This document shows, in pieces, positions 1 to 8,103 of a DNA stretch of 31,635 bases. Each line of letters starts with the position of its first letter. Position 1 is the first letter of the stretch. Made by a program: the position numbers and the translations under genes. The notes under the pieces are model-generated. The model saw only the letters and a program-made list of their open reading frames with translations. It searched no databases and was not told the origin of the DNA. Source of the stretch: CAYLZW01 sp964388085 (lineage in GTDB: Bacteria; Myxococcota; UBA727; CAYLZW01); the NCBI GenBank assembly GCA_964388085.1, contig CAYLZW010000036.1, forward strand, positions 1 through 31,635, in the 5' to 3' direction.

Positions 1-55
1 GGCCCGCCGCGATGGAGGCGTCGTCCTCGATGATCAGGATGCGCAGCTTCGTCAT
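1..55 (-). CDS. Response regulator, N-terminal fragment (cut by window edge)
   Basis: Reading the minus strand from the ATG at 55-53 gives MTKLRILIIEDDASIAAG. This is the first beta strand and the acidic pocket (E-D-D) of a CheY-type receiver domain. The rest of the gene lies beyond the left edge, so the output domain is unknown. The start is only 38 bases downstream of the stop of the lectin-like lipoprotein gene on the same strand, so it probably belongs to the end of that operon. The pattern of hydrophobic residues followed by EDD is characteristic of the family, but with only 18 residues visible no subfamily can be assigned. Confidence 0.7.
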   Translation of the reverse strand, partial: MTKLRILIIEDDASIAAG

Positions 56-93
56 GCGGCGGCTCTCACGGCTCTCCTCGGCCTCGCTCTCGT

Positions 94-1182
94 CTACTCG
101 AAGATCTGGTACTGGACCACGTCCTCCACCTGCAGCGCGGGGCGCGCGATGGGCAGCGCCGCCGCGTGCACGAGCTCGAGGTCGAACGAGCAGTCACCGT
201 CGACGTCGACGGTGAAGAAGAGCTCCTCGCCGAGGAAGCGGATGGCGGCCGGCTCCCCGACGACCTCGCCGTCGAGCACGAAGCGCACCTTCTCGGAGCC
301 GACGTCGAGCCGATAGCGGTGCGAGGCGGTGTCGAGCGTCACCTCGTCGAGCTCGGGCGGCTGCTGCGGCACGCTGTTGGCGTTCGGCCCGACCTCGAGC
401 TGCGCGACGAGACCCTGCTGCACGAAGAAGCCGAGCGACGGCGGATCGAGGCCGCTGTTCACGTCCGACGTGAAGCCGAGGTAGAGCGGGTCGCAGTTGA
501 CGCCGTTGATGCGCCCCTTGAACGTCAGCGAGAAGGGCGGTGTCAGCCCCAGGGTCGAGACGAGCTGCTGGTTGTCGGCGACGTTCACGCGCCCGCCCTG
601 CACGTCGGGCGCGCCGCCGGTGCCGAAAGACTCCCAGCGGGAGTCATCGAGCGCGTCGCCGAGGAAGTCCTCGAACAAGAGCGGGAACACGCCGGCAGCG
701 TCGTCCTGGAAGCCGGGCTCGCGCTCGCCGGTCTGCGTCTCGATCCAGCCGAGCTGCGCTCGTTGCCCGAGCGCGACCTCCTCCTGCACGGGCGCGTACA
801 GGAGCAGGTGGTCGTCGTAGACGTCGCGCCACAGCGGCACGGCGCTCCAAGCGCCGGCGGCGAACGAGTAGAACGTCATCCTGCCGTCGACGCCGAGCGC
901 GGCCGTGTCGAGGATCCCGCCGGCGCCGATGCGCAGCGGCAGCGCGGCGCCCGCGGCCAGCGGCTGGTCGGACGACGTGTTCTCCACGACGACGAGCTGG
1001 CGGCTGCCGAAGCGAACGTCGTTCCAGGGCGGCGGCGTACAGAGGCCCGACACGCAGCCTCGCCCCGCTGCGCACTCGTCCACGGTGCCGCAGCGCAGAT
1101 AGCCCTGCTCGTCGAGCGCGGGCGAGAACAGGCAGGCGCTCGAGCAGGCGCCGGCGAGCAGGAGGAGGAGGAGGCGCGCCAT
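94..1182 (-). CDS. Cys-rich lipoprotein with DUF2341/concanavalin-like lectin fold
   Basis: A predicted 362-residue exported lipoprotein. A leucine-rich signal (residues 2-12) ends in AGAC or SSAC, so the lipidated cysteine is C13 or C17. A short cysteine cluster (residues 31-48, C-x5-C-x5-C-x4-C) follows, a style common in myxobacterial surface proteins. Residues 53-147 resemble the DUF2341 domain and residues 170-350 look like a jelly-roll lectin/glucanase domain (FEDFLGDALDDSRW opening, alternating beta strands). I saw no catalytic acid pair, so binding rather than hydrolysis is the safer guess. The ATG at 1182 shares its A with the TGA stop of the PEGA gene (TGATG), implying translational coupling. 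The reading frame continues upstream, but that part is out-of-frame shadow over the PEGA gene. Confidence 0.75.
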   Translation of the reverse strand: MARLLLLLLAGACSSACLFSPALDEQGYLRCGTVDECAAGRGCVSGLCTPPPWNDVRFGSRQLVVVENTSSDQPLAAGAALPLRIGAGGILDTAALGVDGRMTFYSFAAGAWSAVPLWRDVYDDHLLLYAPVQEEVALGQRAQLGWIETQTGEREPGFQDDAAGVFPLLFEDFLGDALDDSRWESFGTGGAPDVQGGRVNVADNQQLVSTLGLTPPFSLTFKGRINGVNCDPLYLGFTSDVNSGLDPPSLGFFVQQGLVAQLEVGPNANSVPQQPPELDEVTLDTASHRYRLDVGSEKVRFVLDGEVVGEPAAIRFLGEELFFTVDVDGDCSFDLELVHAAALPIARPALQVEDVVQYQIFE

Positions 1183-2255
1183 CAATCGAGCAACCTCGGC
1201 CGCATCTCGTCGCTCTCGGGCGCGCCGGCGGCAGGTGCATGGAAGCTCTCGAGCTCTTCGGGCGCAGGCGTGGTGACGAGGTCGGCGACGAACAGTCCGC
1301 CCGCGCTTACGAGGCCGACGGCGGACAGCACGTAGAGCAGGTTGGCGGTGAACGCGAAGGTCTCGCCGCGCGTCAGCAGGTCCGCGTCGCGCGGCAGGAT
1401 GAGCAGCTGCGCCTCCGCCCGCCGCTCCGCCTCGAGCTGATCGAGCAGCGCGAGCGTACCGAACAGCGCCCCACCCGCGAGCCCCACGGCGGCGGCGCCC
1501 GCGACGGACGCCGGGATCCAAGGCCCCCCGAGCACACCCGCGCGCACCTCGCCGTCGTCGCTCGCCACGGGCAGCGCTGCCGTGGGCCGCTCGGCGCGCA
1601 GCACCACCTCGACGCGCGTCACCTCCCGAAAGCGCACGTCGGCGCGCCGGGTGACGCTCACATAGCCCGGCTGCTCGACCGTGATCTCGTGCTCTCCCTC
1701 GACGACGCCCTCGAGCGCCTCCGCGAAAGGCAGCGTCCCCGCCAGCGCTCCGTCGACGAGCACGTTGGCGCCGGCAGGCTCGCCGACGACGTACAGGCCG
1801 CCCGCGAGCGCCTCCGGCTTGAACGCTCGGCGCACGAGGCGATCGAGCCAGTAGCCCATGTCCTCGCGCGTGCCGATGACGCGCTCGGTGACGTCACGCA
1901 GCGCAGCCTTCGAGCTCGGCTCGACGACCACCAGGCGGACCTCGAAGCCCTCCTCCGTCTCCGACACGACGCCGGTGGCGAGCAGGTCGGCGCCGCGCGC
2001 GTAGGCGAGCCTCGTGAGGCAGCCGGGATCGACCCCACAGCGGAAGCCCTCGCGCGCGTCGGACCGCTGGCGCGGGAGCAGCTTCAGGAAGTCGCTGGCG
2101 ACGAGCCGCTCGCGCAAGAGCGCGTCGACACCGCGAGCCTGCTTCGCAGGGACGCCCTTCGCCGCCGAGAGGGGCAGCACGGTGACGGCGGGCGCGCCCT
2201 CGGCGGCGCCGGGCGCGGCGGTGAGCAAGGCGAGCGCGACGACGGTGCAGAGCAT
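1182..2255 (-). CDS. PEGA-domain membrane protein
   Basis: A 357-residue protein with a signal peptide (residues 1-21). An N-terminal alpha/beta domain (about 22-145) resembles the TolB-like domain found ahead of PEGA in myxobacterial proteins. A PEGA domain (about 152-220) follows, with the typical GxxVLVDGxxxGxxP...L.EGxHxIxVxxPGY pattern. Two hydrophobic helices (246-271 and 302-327) are separated by a charged loop. PEGA domains are thought to act at the cell surface; no enzyme function is suggested. A purine-rich AGGGGA lies 8 bases before the ATG. It sits 12 bases downstream of the small membrane gene and overlaps the next gene by one base. Function is unknown; the location in an lgt operon suggests an envelope role. 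Confidence 0.75.
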   Translation of the reverse strand: MLCTVVALALLTAAPGAAEGAPAVTVLPLSAAKGVPAKQARGVDALLRERLVASDFLKLLPRQRSDAREGFRCGVDPGCLTRLAYARGADLLATGVVSETEEGFEVRLVVVEPSSKAALRDVTERVIGTREDMGYWLDRLVRRAFKPEALAGGLYVVGEPAGANVLVDGALAGTLPFAEALEGVVEGEHEITVEQPGYVSVTRRADVRFREVTRVEVVLRAERPTAALPVASDDGEVRAGVLGGPWIPASVAGAAAVGLAGGALFGTLALLDQLEAERRAEAQLLILPRDADLLTRGETFAFTANLLYVLSAVGLVSAGGLFVADLVTTPAPEELESFHAPAAGAPESDEMRPRLLD

Positions 2256-2267
2256 CGAGCGCGTCCC

Positions 2268-2720
2268 CTACTCTTCGATACGGAACGCTTCGCGCGCGCG
2301 GCCTTCACTCGGATCGAACACGAAGAACGCGACCGACGTCCCCGCGAGCAGGCCGGCCACGCCGAGGAAGGTGCCGGCGCCGATGGCGACGATGCTCTGC
2401 TGCAAGCGCGCCTCTTCGACCTCGAGGGCGGGCGCGGCGCGAGCCTCCAGGTCGCCGATGTGGGCCTGGTACACGAGCGCGCCGACGCCCGCGGTGCCGG
2501 CCAGGAGCGCCGCCGTCAGCGATCCCGCCAATAGGCGCGTGCTGAGCTCCATGCCGAGATCAGGACCCTCCGGCGCGGCCAGGGGCGCGACCGGATCCAC
2601 CGGGGTCGGCAGCGCCTCCGCGTCGACGGCGGCGCAGCGCTCGGTGCGATCGAACACGTCCGCGCACGGGTCCGCGGAGGGGAGCGGCAGCGCGAGCAAG
2701 GTGAGCAAGAGCAGGGTCAT
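2268..2720 (-). CDS. Small two-helix exported membrane protein, unknown function
   Basis: A 150-residue protein: signal peptide (1-16), a short Pro/Ala-rich segment containing two cysteines (C19 and C29), a first membrane helix at about 62-84, a loop with acidic heptad-like character (88-106), and a second helix at about 108-134. The ATG at 2720-2718 forms a four-base ATGA overlap with the lgt stop, so it is translationally coupled to lgt. The helix-loop-helix end mirrors the C terminus of the adjacent PEGA protein, which suggests a shared module. No known family was recognised. The reading frame stays open upstream of the ATG, but there it is only a shadow of lgt. Confidence 0.65.
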   Translation of the reverse strand: MTLLLLTLLALPLPSADPCADVFDRTERCAAVDAEALPTPVDPVAPLAAPEGPDLGMELSTRLLAGSLTAALLAGTAGVGALVYQAHIGDLEARAAPALEVEEARLQQSIVAIGAGTFLGVAGLLAGTSVAFFVFDPSEGRAREAFRIEE

Positions 2721-3556
2721 ATCGCGGCTCCCGTGTCGGGCGACGTCGTCGCCGCTGCGCCTCGCGCCTGGCTGCGCTTCAGCTCGCGTAGCCAGAAGAA
2801 CGCCGTCACCGGCAACACCGCGAGCGAGACGAGCTGTGACGTCGACAGCGTGCCGCCGAGCCAGACGCCGCGGTCGCCGTCGGCGCGGAACATCTCGGTG
2901 ACGAAGCGCCACACCGAGTAGCTCGCGATGAGCAAGCCGAACAGCTCGCCCGCGAAGCGGCGGCGCGGGTAGTACCAGAGGCAGCACGCGAACGCCGCGA
3001 AGCCGAAGGCAGCGTCGTAGAGCTGCACGGGATGGACGTGCGCGCCGCCGGTCGGGTGCCCGGCCGGAAAGACCACCGCCCACGCCACGTCGGCGTCGGC
3101 GCCGTAACAGCAGCCCGCCATGAAGCAGCCGAGCCGCCCGATGCCGATGCCGAGCGCGAGGCCGGGAGCGGCGTAGTCCCCGAAGGCGCCCTTGTCTCGA
3201 AAGCCGGCCCGCAGCGTGAACAGGTAGCCCATGCCGAGGGCGCCGACGACGCCGCCGTAGAACACGTAGCCCGACTCGAACAAGCGCGCCCAGTGCCAGG
3301 GGTCCACCTGGATGAGGTCCCAAAAGCCCTCGGCGATGCGCCCGTCCGGCAGGTGATGCCCGGCGCTCTCGAACAGCGTGTGAAAGACCTTGGCGCCGAG
3401 CACCGCGCTCAGCACGACGACGATGCCCATCTCGAGCAGGTCACGCACCGCGCGCCCGTCCCGGAGGCCGAGCCACAGGCCGATGCCGACGCCGAGCACA
3501 TAGCCGAGCACGGTGGCGGTGGCGTAGACGTTGATGCCGAAGACTTCGGGCAGCAC
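2717..3556 (-). CDS. lgt: Prolipoprotein diacylglyceryl transferase
   Basis: Transfers diacylglycerol from phosphatidylglycerol to the lipobox cysteine of prolipoproteins in the inner membrane, the first step of lipoprotein maturation. The 279 residues match the family size. Visible hallmarks are multiple membrane helices, YGGVVGALG, the signature GIGIGRLGCFMAGCCYG (equivalent to the GRxGNFxNxE region), HPVQLYDA and the C-terminal RFVTEMFR arginine motif. The start is GTG at 3556, preceded by GAGGAG at a five-base spacing. The cysteine-rich GCF..GCCYG version of the signature is the divergent form I associate with deltaproteobacterial Lgt. It heads a minus-strand operon of exported proteins and is divergent from the permease gene. 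The window encodes at least four lipoproteins that would be substrates. Confidence 0.93.
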   Translation of the reverse strand: MLPEVFGINVYATATVLGYVLGVGIGLWLGLRDGRAVRDLLEMGIVVVLSAVLGAKVFHTLFESAGHHLPDGRIAEGFWDLIQVDPWHWARLFESGYVFYGGVVGALGMGYLFTLRAGFRDKGAFGDYAAPGLALGIGIGRLGCFMAGCCYGADADVAWAVVFPAGHPTGGAHVHPVQLYDAAFGFAAFACCLWYYPRRRFAGELFGLLIASYSVWRFVTEMFRADGDRGVWLGGTLSTSQLVSLAVLPVTAFFWLRELKRSQARGAAATTSPDTGAAI

Positions 3557-3678
3557 GGGCGCTCCTCAGGTCCGTCCGTCATCGCCTCCCGTCGCTGCGA
3601 TTGCAAGCGCGGCCCCGCCTCCGGCCGGCGGCCACGGAGCGGATTCTACCGCGAGCCGGCATGCGGTATCCCACCCCC

Positions 3679-5253
3679 ATGCATGACCCCGCCCTGCTCC
3701 AGGAAGCCTTGGCCGAGCTGCCGGACGACATCGGCCAGAGCCCGCTGTTCAACGCAGACCTCGCCCCGGTGCCGAAGGCGCGCCGCAATTGGACGACGTA
3801 CAACTTCGCCGCGCTGTGGATCTCCATGGCGCACTGCATCCCGACTTACATGATGGCGGGCGGCCTCGTCGCCGTCGGCATGAGCTGGGGTCAGGCGCTG
3901 TTCACGATCGGGCTCGGCAACATCATCGTGCTCGTGCCCATCCTGTTGAACGCGCACCCGGGCGCCAAGTACGGCATCCCCTTCCCCGTGCTCGCGCGCT
4001 CTTCGTTCGGCACCGCCGGCGCCAACGTGCCCGCGGTCCTGCGCGCGCTGGTCGCTTGCGGCTGGTTCGGCATCCAGACCTTCATCGGCGGCGAGGCGGT
4101 GAAGACCTTCATCGTCGCGCTCTGGCCGGGCTTCGCCACCCTCGGGGGCGAGGCCACGCTGCTCGGCCTCTCGCTCTCGAGCGCGCTCACCTTCCTCGTG
4201 TTCTGGGCGCTCAACATCTTCATCATCTACCGCGGCATGAACGCCGTGCGCGTGTTCGAGAACTGGGCGGCGCCGCTCGTCCTCGTCATGGCCGCGGCGC
4301 TGATGGTGTGGGTCGTGTGGCGCGCGGGCGGCCTCGGCCCCATGCTCGACCAGCCGTCGAAGTTCGAGAGCTTCGGCGAGTTCTGGGTCGTGTTCATCCC
4401 CTCGCTCACCGGCATGATCGGCTTCTGGGCGACGCTGTCGTTGAACATCCCCGACTTCACCCGCTTCGGGCGCAGCCAGAAGGAGCAGATGCTCGGCCAG
4501 ACGCTCGGCCTGCCGACCACGATGATCCTGTTCTCGGCCATGGGCGTCGTCGTCACCAGCGCGTCGCACGCGATCCTCACCGGCGTCGACATCGGCAAGC
4601 TCTGGGACCCGGTGTTCATCCTCGCGCAGCTCACCTCGTCCACGCCGCCGCCCGGCCTGAGCGAGCCGCTGATCGCCTCCTCGGCCGTCCGCCTGCTCGT
4701 CGCCGTGCTCGCGCTCTTCGGCATCGCCGTCGCCACCATCTCGGTGAACATCGCGGCCAACGTCGTGAGCCCGGCCAACGACTTCGCCAACCTGGCGCCG
4801 CGCAAGATCTCGTTCAAGACCGGCGGCCTCATCACCGGCCTGCTCGGCCTCGCCATCATGCCGTGGAAGCTCCTGGCGAGCGCGGACGCGTACATCTTCA
4901 ACTGGTTGATCGGCTACTCGGCGCTGCTCGGTCCCATCGCCGGCGTCATGATCGCCGACTACTGGCTGCTGCGAAAGCGAGAGCTCGACGTCCCCGACCT
5001 CTACCGCGTGGGCGGGCGTTATCCGCGCTGGAACCCTGCGGCGATGATCGCGCTCGTCGCCGGCATCTTGCCGAACGTGCCCGGCTTTCTGATGAGCGCG
5101 AGGGTCATCGGCGGCGCCGACGAGCCCGGCTTCTTCAACGCCATCTACCCGTACGCGTGGTTCAGCGGGTTCTTCTTCGCCGGGCTGCTCTACCTGGTGC
5201 TCGCGCAACGCTTCGGCATGGGCGGCGCCCTCAAGCCCCCACCGGCGGTGTAG
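3679..5253 (+). CDS. NCS1-family nucleobase/hydantoin/allantoin-type permease
   Basis: A 524-residue inner-membrane symporter with about 12 helices, of the nucleobase:cation symporter-1 family. Residues expected to bind substrate in Mhp1-like transporters are visible: the GWFGIQ motif (W129, Q133), W250 in GFWATLSLNIPDFTRF, and the NIAANVVSPANDFANLAP stretch that holds the conserved asparagine. Substrate (uracil, cytosine, allantoin or hydantoin) cannot be told from sequence alone. The W-x3-Q spacing agrees with the whole family. I chose ATG 3679 because the longer alternatives (TTG 3601, ATG 3661) add a basic Pro/Arg-rich segment not typical of the family; no strong ribosome site distinguishes them. 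It is flanked by a divergent lgt and an exported FG-GAP gene; no catabolic partner is visible. Confidence 0.9.
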   Translation: MHDPALLQEALAELPDDIGQSPLFNADLAPVPKARRNWTTYNFAALWISMAHCIPTYMMAGGLVAVGMSWGQALFTIGLGNIIVLVPILLNAHPGAKYGIPFPVLARSSFGTAGANVPAVLRALVACGWFGIQTFIGGEAVKTFIVALWPGFATLGGEATLLGLSLSSALTFLVFWALNIFIIYRGMNAVRVFENWAAPLVLVMAAALMVWVVWRAGGLGPMLDQPSKFESFGEFWVVFIPSLTGMIGFWATLSLNIPDFTRFGRSQKEQMLGQTLGLPTTMILFSAMGVVVTSASHAILTGVDIGKLWDPVFILAQLTSSTPPPGLSEPLIASSAVRLLVAVLALFGIAVATISVNIAANVVSPANDFANLAPRKISFKTGGLITGLLGLAIMPWKLLASADAYIFNWLIGYSALLGPIAGVMIADYWLLRKRELDVPDLYRVGGRYPRWNPAAMIALVAGILPNVPGFLMSARVIGGADEPGFFNAIYPYAWFSGFFFAGLLYLVLAQRFGMGGALKPPPAV

Positions 5254-5273
5254 ACGCGTGAACGGCAGCGAAG

Positions 5274-5299
5274 CCGCCGGCGCCTCCTCGAGCCGGCGG
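5274..5299 (+). terminator. Hairpin downstream of the permease
   Basis: CCGCCGGC (5274-5281) and GCCGGCGG (5292-5299) form a perfect 8-bp stem around a 10-base loop, 20 bases after the permease stop. There is no T-run, so it may only slow polymerase or stabilise the mRNA end. GC-rich palindromes also occur by chance in this genome. Confidence 0.3.
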
Positions 5300-5339
5300 G
5301 AGGATGTCCGGCGCCGCGCCATCTGGTAGCAGACGCCGC

Positions 5340-6686
5340 ATGCCGCACGTCCTCGGGCTCACGCTGCTGTTCGCGCTGGCGCCGCCGCCATCGTTCGAGG
5401 TCTCCGGGGACGTACGCGACGCGCTCTACCTCGCCGGCAGCGACGAGAGCGCGGGGGTGTGGCTCTCCCGCAGCGGACGCGGAGGCGAGCGGCAGATGGT
5501 GCGCCTCGGCGAGCGCGGCGCCGACGAGGGCCGCGTCGTGCGCGTGCCCGAGGGCGCCGTCGCGGTGGACGCCTGCGCCGGCCGCGGCCTCGTGTTCAGC
5601 GACGCACGCGGCGTCGTGGGCAGCGACGGCACACGCCTGCTCGAAGGCGCCGTCCTGCTCGCCGTGCCCGACCCGACGGCGCTCTATGTCGCCCCCCTGT
5701 GCGGCGATGTGGCCGAGTCCACAGCTGAGCTGCGGATCGCCGTCCACGGCGGCCTGCGCGTGCTCGCGGCCGACGGCAGCGTCGTCACCTTGCCCTTTCA
5801 GCATCGCGCGCGCGCGTACTCGGGGCAGGTCCAGCGCGGCCTGCGCGCGAGCCGGCCGTACGCGCTGGCCTTGTCGCTGTACGCGCCGCACCTGAACGAC
5901 GCCGACGTAAACGGCGACGGCAAGATCGATCTCGTCGTCGTGCACGAGGGCCGCGCCGGCGTGTTCCTGCGCGCTGCCGACGGCAAGCTCTCCGCCAAGG
6001 GCGCCGTCGTGCGCGAGCTGACGAGCCGCCTCTCCGGCAGCGACGACGTGGACGTGCGCGTCTTGACCGGTGACGTCGACGGCGACGCGCGCGACGACGT
6101 GGTCGTCTCGCTCACCGAAGGGGCCGTCCCCGAGCGCTCCTCCGTGCGCGTGCTCGCCGGTAAGGCCCTCCTCGACAAGGGCAGCCCTCGCCTGCTCTGG
6201 CAGCGCGACGGCCTCTCGGCGCCGCTTGGCCTCGTCACGCGCCCGCGCGGAGAGGCCATCGTCGTCGGGGAGGTCGACACCAGCCTGGTCGCCCTCGGCG
6301 CGGCGCTGTTCACCGGCGAGGTGCCGCTGAAGGTCCGCCTGCACGAGCCGTCCGGACGAGGCAGCGCTCGCGTCCTCGAGCTCACGGCGCAGCTCGACGT
6401 CCGCGGCGGACGCATGGCGGGCGCGATGCCCGTCGTCAGCGTCGACTTCGACGGGGACGGCCGCGAAGACCTGCTGGACCTCGGCCGCCCCGGCCGCGCG
6501 GCGCTGCACCCCGGCAGCGACACCGGCTTCCTGAAGGAGCCCGTCGCCGAGTGGCGCGTCAGCGCCTTCAGCCACGTCGTCCCGCTGCCCGCGCTGCCCG
6601 GCGTCGTCCTCGTGGGCGAGCCCGCGGGCGGCAAGACGCGGGTCACCGTCGTCAGCGGCGGCAAGGCCCGCGCGGCTCGGCGCTAG
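5340..6686 (+). CDS. Exported FG-GAP (integrin-like beta-propeller) protein
   Basis: A 448-residue protein with a short signal peptide (residues 1-16). Its body is beta-rich with at least three calcium-binding FG-GAP/VCBS-type loops: DADVNGDGKIDLVVV (about 187-201), GDVDGDARDDVVV (about 244-256) and DFDGDGREDLLDL (about 369-381). Each has the D-x-D-x-D-G arrangement that ligates Ca2+ in integrin-like propellers. The ATG at 5340 starts directly on the signal peptide; an in-frame upstream ATG (5304) adds an arginine-rich stretch and was not used. No strong ribosome site is visible. The TAG stop lies inside a CTAG that borders a MITE-like element, yet the coding sequence appears intact. Likely a periplasmic or surface protein; its ligand is unknown. 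Confidence 0.8.
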   Translation: MPHVLGLTLLFALAPPPSFEVSGDVRDALYLAGSDESAGVWLSRSGRGGERQMVRLGERGADEGRVVRVPEGAVAVDACAGRGLVFSDARGVVGSDGTRLLEGAVLLAVPDPTALYVAPLCGDVAESTAELRIAVHGGLRVLAADGSVVTLPFQHRARAYSGQVQRGLRASRPYALALSLYAPHLNDADVNGDGKIDLVVVHEGRAGVFLRAADGKLSAKGAVVRELTSRLSGSDDVDVRVLTGDVDGDARDDVVVSLTEGAVPERSSVRVLAGKALLDKGSPRLLWQRDGLSAPLGLVTRPRGEAIVVGEVDTSLVALGAALFTGEVPLKVRLHEPSGRGSARVLELTAQLDVRGGRMAGAMPVVSVDFDGDGREDLLDLGRPGRAALHPGSDTGFLKEPVAEWRVSAFSHVVPLPALPGVVLVGEPAGGKTRVTVVSGGKARAARR

Positions 6687-6870
6687 CAGGCTGCTGAAAA
6701 ACGCTGCCTCGCTCGCTGCGCGGTGCGAAGCCCCATGATACGAGCGCTGCTACGAACCCGCGAATCCGGCAACTCTCGTCGAGAAACGCTCATGAGTCGA
6801 TCCATCGATGCGAAGGCGAGGCGCTCGTCAGGCTGCTGAAAACGCCCTTGTGGCGTTTTTCAGCAGCCTG
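6687..6870. mobile_element. MITE-like element, 184 bp, with terminal inverted repeats
   Basis: The left end CAGGCTGCTGAAAAACGC (6687-6704) is the exact reverse complement of the right end (within GGCGTTTTTCAGCAGCCTG, 6852-6870). CTAG flanks both sides (6683-6686 and 6871-6874), consistent with a 4-bp target duplication. A second copy of the end, one A shorter, lies at 6829-6846 and folds back on the right end. Matching GCCTCGC (6706-6712) and GCGAGGC (6816-6822) extend the internal complementarity. No transposase is encoded, so this would be a non-autonomous derivative of an insertion sequence. It occupies most of the gap between two convergent genes. Alternatively it could be a dispersed REP-like repeat. 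Confidence 0.6.
6829..6870. terminator. Strong hairpin at the element's right end, possible bidirectional terminator
   Basis: CAGGCTGCTGAAAACGCC (6829-6846), a five-base loop, and GGCGTTTTTCAGCAGCCTG (6852-6870) form a stem of about 18 bp with one bulged base. It lies between the convergent FG-GAP and membrane-protein genes and could stop transcription from both sides. There is no classical T-run after the stem; the A/T tract is inside it. Confidence 0.45.
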
Positions 6871-6888
6871 CTAGGGCGTCTCCCCAAA

Positions 6889-6923
6889 GAGAAGGGGCCG
6901 CCCCGGCAGGAGCAGCCCCTCTC
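6889..6923 (-). terminator. Imperfect GC-rich hairpin after the polytopic membrane protein gene
   Basis: Read on the minus strand, GAGAGGGGCTGC pairs with GCGGCCCCTTCTC across a short loop, with one bulge and one G-T pair, and is followed by TTTGGGG. It starts 33 bases after the stop of the gene at 6956-7855, so a terminator role is plausible. Confidence 0.4.
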
Positions 6924-6955
6924 GAGCGCGCGAGCACAGCCGGCGCCGATCTCGC

Positions 6956-7855
6956 TCAGGCGAGCTCGTCGTCGGTTGGCTCGTCGGCGCGGGCGGGGAA
7001 CAGGCCCTTGGGAGGCTGGGCGAGTCCCATGCCGGCGCCGAGGATGGCGCCGATGCCGACGCCGAGCGGCAGCGCGTCGAACGCCGTCGTGCGGATGAAC
7101 CAGAAGGCCGACTCGACGAGGCTCGTCGGTCCCATCCAGGAGGTCTCGACCGCGCAGGCGGCGGCGCCGGCGCTGACGACGATGAACGAGCCGACCATGC
7201 CGAGGGCGGCGCCGAGCAGCGTCGAGATCGGCACCACGCGCACGCGGCTCGACCAGGCGTCGTCACCGCGCAAGGCCTCGGTGGCCTCGAGCAGGCGCAC
7301 CACGATGCGCTCGCCGACGAGGCGGCCGACGACGGCGAAGACCACGAGGTCCGTGAGGATCACGAAGGGGGCCTCCGGCCAGGTGCCGAAGGTGAAGATC
7401 TGCGGCTCGAGCAGCGGCAGGCCCATGCCCGCGACCACCGTCAGCACGGCGCCGAGGAAGCCGAGCCGGCGGGCGTGGTGCAGGCGCAGCGGATCCATGC
7501 GCACGAGCTCGCCCAGGCGATCCTCGACCGCCATGTAGGCGCTCTCCACACGTGCCCGTTGGCGATCGCGTGCGCGCAGCGCGTCCTTGCGACGCCCCGT
7601 GGCGTACAGCAGCGCCGACAGCAGGCTCGCCTCGATGCCGCGCCAGAGCAGCGTCAGCTCTCGGCCGAGGCCGATGCGGCTCGGCGCCGCGACGAGGAAG
7701 GTCATCACCGGCACGCCGATGAGGACCAGCGCCGAGATGAGCGGAACGCGAGCGACCGGTGACGCGTTCAGCGCGAAGAGCGCTCCTAACAGGAGCACGG
7801 ACGTGAAGACGCAGCGGTCCTTGGCAGCGGCCGCATTGGTGGAGCACGAGCGCAT
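6956..7855 (-). CDS. Polytopic inner-membrane protein, unknown function
   Basis: A 299-residue protein with about six hydrophobic segments (roughly 17-35, 37-57, 130-150, 163-187, 209-234, 263-285). A basic cytoplasmic-looking domain between the second and third segments (about 58-129) is rich in Arg and helical heptads. I do not recognise a family and see no transport or catalytic motif. The start ATG at 7855 has an excellent GGGAGG six bases upstream. It diverges from the T3SS sctJ gene across a 248-base gap and may share a control region with it. The short acidic tail (ADEPTDDELA) is unremarkable. Confidence 0.7.
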   Translation of the reverse strand: MRSCSTNAAAAKDRCVFTSVLLLGALFALNASPVARVPLISALVLIGVPVMTFLVAAPSRIGLGRELTLLWRGIEASLLSALLYATGRRKDALRARDRQRARVESAYMAVEDRLGELVRMDPLRLHHARRLGFLGAVLTVVAGMGLPLLEPQIFTFGTWPEAPFVILTDLVVFAVVGRLVGERIVVRLLEATEALRGDDAWSSRVRVVPISTLLGAALGMVGSFIVVSAGAAACAVETSWMGPTSLVESAFWFIRTTAFDALPLGVGIGAILGAGMGLAQPPKGLFPARADEPTDDELA

Positions 7856-8103
7856 CTCTGGCCTCCCAGGACGAGCACGCGCCGGCGCGCCGTCCGATCT
7901 CTGCGATCACAAATCAGTGTACCGACCGTGAGATTCCAGAGCCAACCGACACCGGGACGATCGTGAGCTGGGCTACACAGCGAGACAGGGGGAACCGGCG
8001 CTGCAGAGGCGCGGCTCGACAAAGGCGCGCGCTTCGGAAGAGACTGCCCGCGCTCGGCAGGACGCGTCCCGTCGCCGCCGGGCCACCACTGGAGGCCTCG
8101 GCT
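7856..8103. promoter_or_regulatory. Divergent intergenic region upstream of sctJ
   Basis: A 248-base gap separates the starts of the membrane protein (minus) and sctJ (plus), so it should carry promoters for both. No convincing -35/-10 pair or operator palindrome beyond ordinary GC-rich self-complementarity was found. The sctJ ribosome site, GGAGG at 8091-8095, lies at its right end. A longer in-frame reading of sctJ into this gap gives an Arg-rich stretch unlike a secretion signal and was rejected. Confidence 0.4.

Noticed and set aside
540..2534. A 664-codon plus-strand open frame over the lipoprotein, PEGA and small membrane genes
   Set aside because: Arg-rich translation with no motifs; the minus strand carries recognisable domains and coupled starts.
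2268..3323. A possible fusion of the small two-helix protein with an upstream 200-residue part
   Set aside because: The upstream part is the wrong frame of lgt; the ATGA overlap at 2720 gives a better start.
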